A stretch of 64,000 nt of DNA from positions 62,001 through 126,000 of the forward strand of contig NZ_FTMS01000002.1 in NCBI RefSeq assembly GCF_900156105.1, read 5' to 3'. The notes beneath the pieces were generated by a model. The model searched no databases. It was not told where the DNA came from and saw only the letters and a program-made list of their open reading frames with translations. The stretch is from Alkalispirochaeta americana (GTDB lineage: Bacteria; Spirochaetota; Spirochaetia; DSM-27196; Alkalispirochaetaceae). Below are positions 52,663 through 61,664 of the stretch, piece by piece (within the stretch, counting starts at the first letter, position 1; each line of letters begins with the position of its first letter). The translations under genes were made by a program, and so were the position numbers.

Positions 52663-55600
52663 TGCTTCGCCCGGTCATCTTCTTCATTGTGTTGACCGCT
52701 CTGTGTGCGCTCGTTAATCCGGGGGCAATTGTCGATGCAGAGGAAGTGACCGAAACCGGATATCCCCCCGTGGCCGAAGGGTCTCCCGAAACACCGCGTG
52801 ACGCAGCGGAGGAAGATCTCCCTCCGCTGCTGAAAAGAACGCTTCTTCAGGATCTGGAGACCGCTGAACAGGGGGAGCTTCTCGACTGGGCCTCAACGCT
52901 GGGACTCAGCACCCGGGGATCCCGGCGGCAGATTGAAGACCGGATACTCCAGCATTACCAGGTCCGGCGAAGCCCCGCCGAACCGACACAGACCGATTCT
53001 GCCGGATCGGTTCTCCGCATTCAGCGGGCCCGGGGAACACGATTCTTTGACATGGAGCAGGTGGACGAGCGAACCCTTCGTTTGTCGGGCGGGGTGTTGC
53101 TGACCGTGGAAGAGAAAGGTGTGTTTCATTCCATAGAGGCCGAGGAGATTCTCATCAATACGGATCAATCCCTCTTGAACGCTCGTGGAAATGTTGTCTA
53201 CACGGTCCAGCGCGAGGACGGGGACGAGCGATTCCGGGGTGATTCGGTGCTTTTCCAGATCGACACCTGGGAAGGTGTCTTTATCCAGGGGGTAACCGAG
53301 TCAATCCAGGAGGTCGACCAAAAAGATGTAACTTTTTTTGTACAAGGTGAGAAGATCTCTCGCTCCCCCGGGGATATTCTGGTTGTCGAGGGAGGGACGA
53401 TTACCTCATCGCGGGCAGACCCACCCAACTGGAGCCTCAAGGCCGACCGGATCTGGATCTTTGCTCCCGGTGAATGGGGGTTGCGCCACGCCGTCCTCCA
53501 TGTGGGGCGAGTTCCCATGTTCTATTTTCCCTATTTTTTTCTTCCTGGAGACAAGCTTTTTTTTCATCCCGTGGCGGGGTCCCGCACTCGGGAGGGGTCC
53601 TTTATTTTTACCACCACCTACTTCTATGGCGAGCGGGAAGAGAGCGATGCCCCCTTTTCGATCATGAGTCTCACCGAAGCTCCTCGGGACTCGCAACGCG
53701 AGAGACAGGGGCTTTTCCTCCGAATCCCCGACTCACCACCCGAGGAAGAGACCCGTCCGGACTGGATGCTGAAAGTTATGGCCGATCTCTATACACGTCT
53801 CGGAGGATATCTGGGCGTGGCTGCATCGATGCCCAAACTGGGCCCTCTTTCCCGTTTTGACTGGCGGCTGGGTTTGGGTATGTCGCGAAACATCTATTTT
53901 GAAAACGGCCGCTACTCAAGCTACTACGTAGAAGAGGGCGAAGCCCGGCAGCACTGGAATCAAGGGTTTTTTCTGGGAGTTCCCGTGCCCTTCCGCTACG
54001 AATCCAAGGTTCATCTCCAGGGAGTTGCGGGAACGGTCCGGTTCAATCTTGATATGATGATGCTTTCAGATACAGAGTTCCACCGGGACTTTCATGATCG
54101 GAGCGAGAAAATCGACTGGGGAGCTTTTCTGAGCCCCTCCTCTGAAGACAACACATCGGAGAGTGCCACGGTGAATTCCATAAACTGGAACGCAGACCTC
54201 ACCTGGAACCCCTCGGTGAGTCATCTTCGCCCCTGGGTTCGATCTCTCTCGATTTCTCCTGCCCGGGCTCGTGTCGCCTGGCGAAGCAAGGCCGACAAGG
54301 ATCTGCCCGAGGCGGTTCTTCGTCCCCAGAGTGATAAGAGTCCCGAGGAGCAGTTTTTTTATCCCCAGTCCGTTACGTTTCCCGATCTGGGTCTGACCGT
54401 GGAGGGGGAGCTCTTCCGACTCCGCGAGGGAAGCCTTCGGGAAAGAACCCCTTCGACTGACGCAGAAGAGGAAAGGCAGGAAAAGAGCCCGCAGGACCGC
54501 GCTCCTGCCTTGAGGCCCCCCTGGGAAGAGGAGAGGGAAGAACCTGATCCCCGGGATGACGAGGATTTTCGCCTTCCCGACAGAATTGGTTCCATGAGAG
54601 GTATCAGGGATGCCTCGGCCGGAGAAATTACCCTTACATACCGGTTGAACCCCACGGTTCGACAGGATCTCTTCACCGATAGCGGGGCCTGGGACACGGC
54701 GGAAGACGTGGGGTTGGACTGGCATTACCGCACCGTGCAAATCCGCAACCAGGGGCGGCTTGTCCTGAACGCCCGGTCCCGGGATCGTATCGTCACCCTG
54801 AACACAACCCTCTCGGCCGATCAGCGCCACCAGTCGCTGGAAATTATGGGTGACATGAGCGATGCCGAGCGGAACCGCCAGGAACTCAACACCTACCGGG
54901 GCCGGAGTTTCACCGCCACCCAAGCAAGCCAGATCGATCTTTTCCCCCTGCGGGGCTACGAAAGCCTGGAGAGCAGCTCCCTGCGCTATTCCCTTTCCTC
55001 ACGAATGTACGACCATCGTTTTTCCGAGCTCGATTCTTCGGGTGACCCCGTCTACCGCGGTCGATGGGGTCGCTGGGACAGCTCCGATATTACTCGCCAC
55101 CAGACCAGGGCCCTGCTTCAGTGGAAGGTCTGGTCGGGGACTCAAACCCTGACAGCTACGTCGGACCTGCCTCCCCGGGACAGGACCTATCTGGGCGAGC
55201 TGAGACTGGAGAGGGGGTTTTTGACTACCCGTTTGTCCGGGGGCTATCGGGAGCGGAATGATCGGTGGAAGGCTGATAACTTCGTTCAGAATCACACCCT
55301 TTATTTTCCGGACCAATCGCTCCGGCTGGAGCAACGCCTTGAGCACGACCCGGACAGGACCGAGCTGGTCCTCTCGCGCAGCACACTTCGGCTGGGACCA
55401 TTGCAGACTCAACTTACCGGCCGACGGACTGTAGGCTATGATTTTGACCCTCTCCAGGGCTGGGTCTCTGATCAGAGCGATGATTTTCACTGGACCCGCC
55501 TGACCGTGGACCTTCGGGGCAAGCAGCAGGTGCAATGGTGGCATCGCAGGGTAGATCTGACTCTGGACGGAAGGGTGACTCTGGATATCGATTTGCAGCG

Positions 55601-56030
55601 TTATACTTCAAGCAGTCTCCTGATCGACTACGGAGCAACCTTCTCCATACACCGGTTTCTGGATTTTCGCATAGCCGCACGAAGCCGCAACGATCTTCTC
55701 TATCAGTATGTTCCCTCCCTGGCTGACGAAGTGGAGCGGCCTCGTCGAAATGTGCTTTCCGATCTTGCCGACAGTCTGAGCCTCTTTGATCGGGAGGCCC
55801 GGGAAGAGACTGCCTTCAAGATCGATTCCTTGAGCATTTCTGCTATTCACGATCTTGAGGATTGGGAGCTGGAGTTTGGCTATTCCGGGCGACCCGAGCT
55901 GGAAACGGTGGGGGGGCAGTCCCGCTACGAATGGCGAAGCGTGGTGACTATTTTCTTTCGATGGCGTCCCGTGCCGGAGATAAAGAGAAACATACGCATC
56001 GAAGATGGAGAGATCGATTTTGTCGACTAG
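52662..56030 (+). CDS. lptD: LptD/OstA-like outer-membrane assembly protein with SAP-like motif
   Basis: A 1122-residue exported protein. After a signal peptide (to about residue 26), residues 68-100 (GELLDWASTLGLSTRGSRRQ, then IEDRILQHY) look like a SAP helix-turn-helix motif. Then comes the OstA/LptA-like beta-jellyroll (about 115-260). Next is the LptD hallmark LKADRIWIFAPGEWGLRHAV, with HVGRVPMFYFPYFF at the start of the barrel. The remaining 800 or so residues are amphipathic strands for a large barrel with long acidic loops (for example near 590-640). LptD inserts lipopolysaccharide in the outer leaflet. The final strand ends with aspartate rather than an aromatic residue. It is coupled to uvrA by a one-base overlap. 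Confidence 0.8.
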   Translation: MLRPVIFFIVLTALCALVNPGAIVDAEEVTETGYPPVAEGSPETPRDAAEEDLPPLLKRTLLQDLETAEQGELLDWASTLGLSTRGSRRQIEDRILQHYQVRRSPAEPTQTDSAGSVLRIQRARGTRFFDMEQVDERTLRLSGGVLLTVEEKGVFHSIEAEEILINTDQSLLNARGNVVYTVQREDGDERFRGDSVLFQIDTWEGVFIQGVTESIQEVDQKDVTFFVQGEKISRSPGDILVVEGGTITSSRADPPNWSLKADRIWIFAPGEWGLRHAVLHVGRVPMFYFPYFFLPGDKLFFHPVAGSRTREGSFIFTTTYFYGEREESDAPFSIMSLTEAPRDSQRERQGLFLRIPDSPPEEETRPDWMLKVMADLYTRLGGYLGVAASMPKLGPLSRFDWRLGLGMSRNIYFENGRYSSYYVEEGEARQHWNQGFFLGVPVPFRYESKVHLQGVAGTVRFNLDMMMLSDTEFHRDFHDRSEKIDWGAFLSPSSEDNTSESATVNSINWNADLTWNPSVSHLRPWVRSLSISPARARVAWRSKADKDLPEAVLRPQSDKSPEEQFFYPQSVTFPDLGLTVEGELFRLREGSLRERTPSTDAEEERQEKSPQDRAPALRPPWEEEREEPDPRDDEDFRLPDRIGSMRGIRDASAGEITLTYRLNPTVRQDLFTDSGAWDTAEDVGLDWHYRTVQIRNQGRLVLNARSRDRIVTLNTTLSADQRHQSLEIMGDMSDAERNRQELNTYRGRSFTATQASQIDLFPLRGYESLESSSLRYSLSSRMYDHRFSELDSSGDPVYRGRWGRWDSSDITRHQTRALLQWKVWSGTQTLTATSDLPPRDRTYLGELRLERGFLTTRLSGGYRERNDRWKADNFVQNHTLYFPDQSLRLEQRLEHDPDRTELVLSRSTLRLGPLQTQLTGRRTVGYDFDPLQGWVSDQSDDFHWTRLTVDLRGKQQVQWWHRRVDLTLDGRVTLDIDLQRYTSSSLLIDYGATFSIHRFLDFRIAARSRNDLLYQYVPSLADEVERPRRNVLSDLADSLSLFDREAREETAFKIDSLSISAIHDLEDWELEFGYSGRPELETVGGQSRYEWRSVVTIFFRWRPVPEIKRNIRIEDGEIDFVD

Positions 56031-56037
56031 CTTCGTG

Positions 56038-56094
56038 GGGTCTCGGGGAGACCCGAGGAAAAGCCCCGGGAGAAATAAGGTGGCCCCGGGTTTT
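56038..56094 (+). terminator. Tandem hairpins after lptD
   Basis: GGGTCTC/GAGACCC (56038-56044 with 56048-56054) forms a tight 7-bp stem with a 3-nt loop, but is not followed by T. A second hairpin pairs CCCCGGG (56064-56070) with CCCCGGG (56084-56090), preceded by AAAA and followed by TTTT. Together they probably end the uvrA-lptD transcript. Confidence 0.6.
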
Positions 56095-56096
56095 GC

Positions 56097-56126
56097 TTGA
56101 CCACATCCGAGAGGTGTCCCTATACT
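56097..56126 (+). promoter_or_regulatory. Sigma-70-type promoter upstream of phoH
   Basis: TTGACC (56097-56102) and TATACT (56121-56126) are 18 nt apart, each matching the consensus at five of six bases, about 20 nt before the phoH start codon. It drives the phoH-ybeY-CBS-TPR run. Confidence 0.75.
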
Positions 56127-56146
56127 TACACAGCAGAGGAGATGGA

Positions 56147-57103
56147 TTGTCAGATACTACCGCGCTGGTCCTCTCGGACGGTGCAATGTTGCAAAAAATA
56201 TGCGGAGCAAACGACAGGAACATTCGTCATTTGGAACACCTCTTTGCCGCGCCTGTGCGGGTTCGCGGGAACGAGATGATCCTTGATAGTCCCGATGAGA
56301 CGATGCAAAAGCGCTTCGTCTCGCTCCTGAGCGAGCTCCAGGAACAGAGCCGGTGTGGCCACGAGCCCGATGCCGGTTTAATCGATGCGATCCACCGCAA
56401 TCTCGACAAAAACGACCAGGCTGGCCTGGAGGGTATGCGCAAGGTCTCCCTGGAGATTCCTCTGGCCAGGTCCAGAGTCTTTCCCAGGACAGCCGGACAA
56501 GCGCGGGTTATGGAAAGCCTTCAGAAAAAAAGCCTCTCTTTTCTGATCGGCCCCGCCGGTACCGGCAAAACCTATCTTGCCGTTGCCCACGCCCTTCGGG
56601 AGCTGCTTTCGAAGCAAAAACGCAAGCTGGTTCTGACGCGTCCTGTGGTCGAGGCGGGCGAGAGCCTTGGTTTTCTGCCGGGCGACTTGACTCAGAAGAT
56701 CAGTCCCTACCTGAGGCCTCTCTACGACGCTATCGAGGATCTGATTCCGGCGGACCTGTTGCGGCGTCTGGAAGAGCAGAACATGATCGAGATTGCTCCT
56801 CTGGCATATATGCGGGGCCGCAGTCTGAGAGATTGCTACGTGATCCTCGACGAGGCCCAGAACACGACCCGGGAGCAGATGAAAATGTTTCTCACCCGGC
56901 TCGGGGAAAATACCTGCGCCGCCATAACCGGTGATGTAACCCAGGTGGATCTGCCGCGCCGGGTCCAGTCGGGGCTCCTTCACGCGGCGGGGATACTCAA
57001 AGACCTGGACGATATTTCTGTAATTCATCTTGGACGGGAGGACGTGGTTCGCAGTGTCCTGGTCCAGAATATTATCAAGGCCTACGATGAAGAAAGATCC
57101 TGA
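56147..57103 (+). CDS. phoH: PhoH-family ATPase
   Basis: A 318-residue PhoH/PhoL-type P-loop ATPase. Walker A is GPAGTGKT (135-142), Walker B is CYVILDEAQN, and TRPVVEAGESLGFLPGDLTQ is the family block; RNA-related roles are proposed for the family. The N-terminal 60 residues are a KH-like fold. The start must lie after the promoter; I choose the TTG at 56147 because AGGAG lies about 6 nt upstream, and this length is normal for PhoH. The longer in-frame reading from 55862 would overlap lptD. It overlaps ybeY by 17 bp, the usual phoH-ybeY pairing. Confidence 0.93.
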   Translation: MSDTTALVLSDGAMLQKICGANDRNIRHLEHLFAAPVRVRGNEMILDSPDETMQKRFVSLLSELQEQSRCGHEPDAGLIDAIHRNLDKNDQAGLEGMRKVSLEIPLARSRVFPRTAGQARVMESLQKKSLSFLIGPAGTGKTYLAVAHALRELLSKQKRKLVLTRPVVEAGESLGFLPGDLTQKISPYLRPLYDAIEDLIPADLLRRLEEQNMIEIAPLAYMRGRSLRDCYVILDEAQNTTREQMKMFLTRLGENTCAAITGDVTQVDLPRRVQSGLLHAAGILKDLDDISVIHLGREDVVRSVLVQNIIKAYDEERS

Positions 57104-57623
57104 CCCGGACCAGGCCAGTTCGGAAACTGGCGTCGATATACGCACGGAGAATCTGGAGCCGCCACCCTGGATACCAGCTCTGGAGCGCTACGTTCTCCTG
57201 GTGCTGAAACGGCTGGAACTGACGGGGCGGGAGGTGTCTTTTCTGCTCACCGATGATTCCTTTATGCAAGATCTCAACAGGCAGTACCGATCGCTGGACG
57301 AGCCCACCGATGTGCTCTCCTTCGGTGGGGACGATTTTGATGGCGGCGATCCTTCCGGTGAAGTCGGTTTTCCTCCCTCCGGGGGCGATCAGGAGCTTTC
57401 GGGGCCCGCTCCGGCCCTGGGCGATGTGGTAATAGACCTTCCCTATGTGGAGCGCCAGGCCCGAAGATTTTCCGTCCCCCTGGAGGAAGAGCTGCGTCGG
57501 GTAACGGTCCACGCACTGCTGCACCTTGCCGGACATACCCACGAAACACGGGATTTTTCCCGGGAACCAATGCTACAACTTCAGGAGAAACTGGTGTGCG
57601 AAATTCCGGAGACGCTCTTTTGA
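57087..57623 (+). CDS. ybeY: Endoribonuclease YbeY
   Basis: A zinc-dependent endoribonuclease for 16S rRNA 3'-end maturation and ribosome quality control, 178 residues. The metal motif HALLHLAGHTHE gives the three histidines of HxxxHxxxxxH. YRSLDEPTDVLSF is the second family block. A Gly/Asp/Ser-rich insert of about 25 residues (near GGDDFDGGDPSGEVGFPPSG) lies between that block and GDVVIDLPYVERQA. The ATG at 57087 overlaps phoH by 17 bp; an AAGG lies 7 nt upstream. Confidence 0.94.
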   Translation: MKKDPDPDQASSETGVDIRTENLEPPPWIPALERYVLLVLKRLELTGREVSFLLTDDSFMQDLNRQYRSLDEPTDVLSFGGDDFDGGDPSGEVGFPPSGGDQELSGPAPALGDVVIDLPYVERQARRFSVPLEEELRRVTVHALLHLAGHTHETRDFSREPMLQLQEKLVCEIPETLF

Positions 57624-58417
57624 AACGCCCGACCTTCGTCTCTAAAGTGCTGCGATCCTTCCTGGCCGAGGACGATGCCCTGAGAACCCCGCTCCATCAG
57701 GAGACGAGGGAAATGATCAAGGGTATTCATGGCCTGGCCGACACCACGGTGCGGGAGGTGATGGTTCCCAGGATCGATTCGGTTTTTCTCAGTATCGATC
57801 TCCCTACAGAGGAGCTTGTCTCCAGAATCGCCGAAACAGGACACTCCCGATTTCCCGTCTACAAGGACACCATCGATAACGTGGTGGGAATGCTCTACGC
57901 CAAGGATTTGCTCCAGTATCTGACAAACGGCGAGACAATACGGATGGACACGCTTCTGCGAAAGCCCTTTTTTGTTCCCGAAAGCAAGCGTCTGGACGGC
58001 CTTTTGCGGGAGATGAAGCGCCGGCGCGTTCATATCGCCGTTGCCGTGGATGAGTACGGCGGTGTCTCAGGCCTGGTTTGCATGGAAGACATCATTGAAG
58101 AAATTGTGGGAGATATCCAGGACGAGTTCGATAACGAGCGGGAAGACCTCCTGGAGCTGGGAAACCATACGTACCTCTGTGATGCCCGGATCAACCTGGA
58201 AGATATGGAGGAGACCCTGGGGATTACTCTGCCAGATGATGACTACGATACCCTGGGGGGGTTCGTCTTTGATCTCTTCGGGAAGATACCGGTCAAGTTT
58301 GAGAAAGTCTCCCACGACAATATCGATTTTATCGTTCAGGACATGGATGGTCACAAAATTAAAACGATAAAAGTGATGGTGAAACCCGACGAGGCTCCCC
58401 GCAATGACGAGCGTTAA
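57596..58417 (+). CDS. CBS-domain protein of the CorC/HlyC (TlyC) family
   Basis: A 273-residue soluble protein. Two CBS domains (about residues 55-175) include REVMVPRIDSVFL and VAVDEYGGVSGLVCMEDIIEEIVGDIQDEFD. A C-terminal CorC/transporter-associated domain follows (DARINLEDMEETLGITLPDD, GGFVFDLFGKIP). There is no DUF21 membrane domain, so this is the short CorC type linked with Mg2+/Co2+ efflux; the name hemolysin is historical. Two starts are possible: GTG 57596 with AGGAG 8 nt upstream (chosen, 28-bp overlap with ybeY) or TTG 57620, which overlaps the ybeY stop as TTGA. The phoH-ybeY-corC order is widespread. Confidence 0.9.
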   Translation: MRNSGDALLKRPTFVSKVLRSFLAEDDALRTPLHQETREMIKGIHGLADTTVREVMVPRIDSVFLSIDLPTEELVSRIAETGHSRFPVYKDTIDNVVGMLYAKDLLQYLTNGETIRMDTLLRKPFFVPESKRLDGLLREMKRRRVHIAVAVDEYGGVSGLVCMEDIIEEIVGDIQDEFDNEREDLLELGNHTYLCDARINLEDMEETLGITLPDDDYDTLGGFVFDLFGKIPVKFEKVSHDNIDFIVQDMDGHKIKTIKVMVKPDEAPRNDER

Positions 58418-60449
58418 GAGGCAGCCGAAGAGGGTCTGCTTCCCGCTCTTCCTGGTCCTCTTTCTGGTCCCGGCGCTCTGGATCGGCGAGAACATCCTGG
58501 CTGAAACCCCGCCGGAGCAGGTCCATCGGGGCCGTGAAGCGCTGCGGCGGGGGGTGATCTACTACGAGCGCGATGAGATCCTGGCTGCGGCAGACCTGTT
58601 CCGGAAGGCCCTGGAAGCAAATCCCCGGTACGGAGCTGCCCGGATGGGATTGGGCGAGGCGCTTTTCTGGCTTGAAGACTATCGACAGGCAGAGGATCAC
58701 CTCCAGGAGGCTCGGCGTCTGCGCTATCCCGGAGTGGCACTCGATCTTCTGGAAGCGAAGGTTCTGGTTCTGACGGACCGCCTTGATCAGGCCCGCGAAC
58801 GGTATCGGGCCGTCCTGGCCCGGCAGCCCTATCAGGAGGAGGCCCTCATCGGAATGGCCCTGCTGGATCTCGCCGAGGGGAAGGCTTCGCAGGATCTTTC
58901 GGAGTTGCGATCCCTGGAACGGCGGTTTCCCGAGAGCAGGCTCCTCCTGACAGCGCTTCTGGAAGCCTCCCTGGCTCGGGAAGACGCCGTAGCAGTCCGT
59001 CGGTACCTCTCGCGGGCGTTGCAGTATCACGGCGAGGATCCCTCGGTGCAGCTCCTGGCTGCCCGGTTTTTTCTGGATCAGGGGCGTTATGAGGAGGCTC
59101 TCTTTCACGGCAGGAGCGCCGTTGGCCTGGCCCCCGAACTTCAGGAAGGATGGCTGGTGCTTGCCCAAACCGCTCTGGGACAGGGAGATATGGAGGGTGC
59201 TCGGGAGCACTACGAGCACCTCCTTTCTCTTGATCCGGAGCAGCCCCGAATTTGGTACGCCCGGGGCGTTTTGGCAGCCCGTCAGGGAGATCTGGAGACG
59301 GCCTACCGCAGCTGGGAACGGGCGCAGCGTCTTCGTCCCGATTACGAGCTGAGTCGTATCGCTCTGGAAAACACCCTTCTGGCAGAGGAACCCCTGGATA
59401 GTCCCCGACGTCACAGTGCCGCTGAGGTGTATCTCCGGTCGGGACAGGAATTCCAGGAACGCTTTCTCCACCGTCAGGCCGAACGCCATTTCCGGCGGGG
59501 CCTCCAGCTCAACCCTTTTCATCGGGAATTGCGCCTCAGTCTGGCTGAGTTGTACCGGAAACAGGGGTTTCGGGGCCGCTTTCTCCAGGAGCTGGAAATT
59601 GTTTCCACCCACGGCGATGAGAGTGATCAGAGAGAAGCCCGTCTCCTGGCGGACCGGATTGAGATCTTTGAGCGGCTTCTCCGGGATTCTGTAGCCCGCC
59701 GATGGCATGTTGACCAGTTTACCGCACCCCGGCGGCGTGTATCTCTGGCGATCCACCACGGCCAGACCCGCGAAACTGGAGAGCCCGAAGCAAGCCGGCA
59801 CATCGGCGAGTACGCCGGGGCTCTTTTGGCCATGAACGAAAACATCTCCCTCCGGAATGTCGTCCCTGCGGGCAGGACTCCCGTGGAAACCCTGGTTATA
59901 GCCAGAGAGCAGGGGGCCGAGCTGGTGTTGCTTCTGACGACGGATCTCTCTCGGGAAACGGTCTCTCTGGAGGCGGTTCTGCTGGAGCAATCCACGGGAA
60001 ACGAGCTGTTCTCCGCTGTCTTCACCCGTGATGGGGTAGATCGAATCGACAGGGCCTTGCGGGATCTTGTTGCGGCTCTAGGTGCTGTGGTTCTTCCTGC
60101 CGGAGAGGTTCTGCAGCGCCGGGGAGATCTGATTCTTGTATCATTGGGCGCTGCCGACGGGATCGAGCCGGATTCAATTCTGGAACTTCGGGAATCCTCC
60201 TCCCGGGGAGCCCTTCTGGGAACCGCCCGGGTCCTTGCTGTGGACGATCTCCTGGCCGAGGCGCGCTACAGCCGCCCCCAGGGAGGGGTGGATGCCCTTG
60301 TTCCGGGGGCGCTGGTTCGTCCGGGCAAGGAGGGCGAATCTGAAGAAGCCCCCCCCGGAAGGTTTCTCCCGACGCAGGAGGCTCCCCCCTCCCGGGTCGA
60401 TAGATTCCTCTCGCCGGAGCTTCTGCAACGTCTCTTCCGGTTGCGCTGA
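58404..60449 (+). CDS. Exported TPR-repeat protein
   Basis: A 681-residue protein. A signal peptide (FPLFLVLFLVPALWIGENIL, then AETPP) is followed by at least six TPR units between residues 40 and 420, such as REALRRGVIYYERDEILAAA, ALEANPRYGAARMGLGEALF, RALQYHGEDPSVQLLAARFF and HYEHLLSLDPEQPRIWYARG. The C-terminal 200 residues are mixed alpha/beta. They include a nucleotide-free Rossmann-like section (PVETLVIAREQGAELVLLLT) and a small beta domain (GDLILVSLGAADGIEPDSIL). I do not recognise the whole. A periplasmic or envelope assembly role is inferred. It overlaps the CBS gene by 14 bp and ends 124 bp before gap, which has its own promoter. Confidence 0.8.
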   Translation: MTSVKRQPKRVCFPLFLVLFLVPALWIGENILAETPPEQVHRGREALRRGVIYYERDEILAAADLFRKALEANPRYGAARMGLGEALFWLEDYRQAEDHLQEARRLRYPGVALDLLEAKVLVLTDRLDQARERYRAVLARQPYQEEALIGMALLDLAEGKASQDLSELRSLERRFPESRLLLTALLEASLAREDAVAVRRYLSRALQYHGEDPSVQLLAARFFLDQGRYEEALFHGRSAVGLAPELQEGWLVLAQTALGQGDMEGAREHYEHLLSLDPEQPRIWYARGVLAARQGDLETAYRSWERAQRLRPDYELSRIALENTLLAEEPLDSPRRHSAAEVYLRSGQEFQERFLHRQAERHFRRGLQLNPFHRELRLSLAELYRKQGFRGRFLQELEIVSTHGDESDQREARLLADRIEIFERLLRDSVARRWHVDQFTAPRRRVSLAIHHGQTRETGEPEASRHIGEYAGALLAMNENISLRNVVPAGRTPVETLVIAREQGAELVLLLTTDLSRETVSLEAVLLEQSTGNELFSAVFTRDGVDRIDRALRDLVAALGAVVLPAGEVLQRRGDLILVSLGAADGIEPDSILELRESSSRGALLGTARVLAVDDLLAEARYSRPQGGVDALVPGALVRPGKEGESEEAPPGRFLPTQEAPPSRVDRFLSPELLQRLFRLR

Positions 60450-60505
60450 TCGGGGTGGCCGGGAGGGTTCCTCCGTTTCTGCCGGGTCTTCCTGCTCCGC
60501 TTCGA

Positions 60506-60534
60506 TTGACATTCGATAAATCTTTTTCTATAGT
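60506..60534 (+). promoter_or_regulatory. Strong sigma-70-type promoter of gap
   Basis: A perfect TTGACA (60506-60511) and TATAGT (60529-60534) are exactly 17 nt apart, the best promoter in the window. The leader is about 30 nt and ends with a near-ideal AGGAGG 5 nt before the ATG, as expected for an abundant glycolytic enzyme. Confidence 0.9.
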
Positions 60535-60573
60535 CACCTTGACTGAAAAGCAAACCTGCATCAGGAGGAAAAT

Positions 60574-61575
60574 ATGAAAATTGCGATTAATGGATTTGGC
60601 CGTATCGGCCGGAACGTCTTCAAGATCGCCCTTGAGCGGGGCGTGGACGTTGTTGCTATCAACGATCTGACCGACACAAAAACTCTGGCCCACCTGCTGA
60701 AGTACGATTCCACTCAGGGAAAGTTCGACGGCACCGTTTCGTACGATGCTGAAAACCTCATCGTGAACGGAAAATCCTACAAGGTCTGTGCCGATCGGAA
60801 CCCCAAGGATATTTCCTGGGGAGCCGCTCCGGACGTGGTGATCGAGTCCACCGGTGTCTTTGTAACCCGTGAGGGCGAGCGTGGTGGCTACGGCGATCAC
60901 ATCAAGAACGCCAAGTATCCTGCAAAAAAGGTCATTCTCTGTGTTCCTTCCAAGGACGCTATCGACCGCATGGTTGTACTCGGTGTAAACGACGATGATC
61001 TCAAGCCGGAAGACACCTGCGTATCCAACGCAAGCTGCACCACCAACTGTCTGGCCCCGATTGCCAAGGTTCTGGACGAGGAGTTCGGTATCGAGAGCGG
61101 TTTCATGACCACCGTTCACAGCTATACCAACGATCAGATGATGCTCGATGGTCCTCACAAGGATCTTCGTCGCGCCCGCAGCGGTGCCATGTCCATCATC
61201 CCCACCACCACCGGTGCAGCCCGGGCTGTGGGTAAGGTTCTGCCCGCGCTGAACGGCAAGCTCGACGGCGGTGCCATGCGTGTCCCCACTCCCACGGGAT
61301 CCATCGTGGACCTGGTGGTAAACCTCAAGAAAGAGGCTACGGTAGAGCAGATCAATGCTGCAATGAAGAAAGCCGCCGAAGGCCCCATGAAGGGCATTCT
61401 GGAGTACACCGAGGATCCCATCGTGTCGGCGGACATCATCCACAACGAGCACAGCTCGATCTTCGATGCCCAGAGCACCATGGTGAACGGCAAGACGGCG
61501 AAAGTCTTCAGCTGGTACGATAACGAGTGGGGTTACTCCTGCCGCGTTGTCGAGCTCGCTCAGAAGCTCGTCTGA
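60574..61575 (+). CDS. gap: Glyceraldehyde-3-phosphate dehydrogenase
   Basis: Oxidises glyceraldehyde 3-phosphate to 1,3-bisphosphoglycerate with NAD+, 333 residues. The N-terminal [12 protein letters not shown] is the NAD-binding motif, with the aspartate of VVAINDLTD for NAD preference. The nucleophile is Cys155 in SNASCTTNC, and the catalytic His is in [30 protein letters not shown] is the S-loop. Codon use is strongly biased compared with the neighbours, fitting high expression. A hairpin terminator follows before pgk. Confidence 0.98.
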   Translation: MKIAINGFGRIGRNVFKIALERGVDVVAINDLTDTKTLAHLLKYDSTQGKFDGTVSYDAENLIVNGKSYKVCADRNPKDISWGAAPDVVIESTGVFVTREGERGGYGDHIKNAKYPAKKVILCVPSKDAIDRMVVLGVNDDDLKPEDTCVSNASCTTNCLAPIAKVLDEEFGIESGFMTTVHSYTNDQMMLDGPHKDLRRARSGAMSIIPTTTGAARAVGKVLPALNGKLDGGAMRVPTPTGSIVDLVVNLKKEATVEQINAAMKKAAEGPMKGILEYTEDPIVSADIIHNEHSSIFDAQSTMVNGKTAKVFSWYDNEWGYSCRVVELAQKLV

Positions 61576-61590
61576 TCCACAACACATCCT

Positions 61591-61627
61591 GGGCCCGGTT
61601 CCTGAGAGATCAGCCGGGCCCTTTTCA
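61591..61627 (+). terminator. Terminator or attenuator between gap and pgk
   Basis: GGGCCCGG (61591-61598) pairs perfectly with CCGGGCCC (61614-61621) and is followed by TTTTC. It lies within the gap-pgk-tpiA run, so it probably allows partial read-through and gives more gap than pgk mRNA. Confidence 0.75.
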
Positions 61628-61664
61628 TTTCTAGCACAACTGGTACATCCTGAAGGAGAAAACC

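Noticed and set aside
55862-56146. N-terminal extension of PhoH reaching into lptD
   Set aside because: It would overlap 169 bp of lptD and cross two hairpins and the promoter; the TTG at 56147 with AGGAG gives the normal family length.
58359-59990. 543-codon minus-strand frame opposite the last TPR gene
   Set aside because: No domain seen; the plus strand has a signal peptide and repeated TPR units in a coupled operon.
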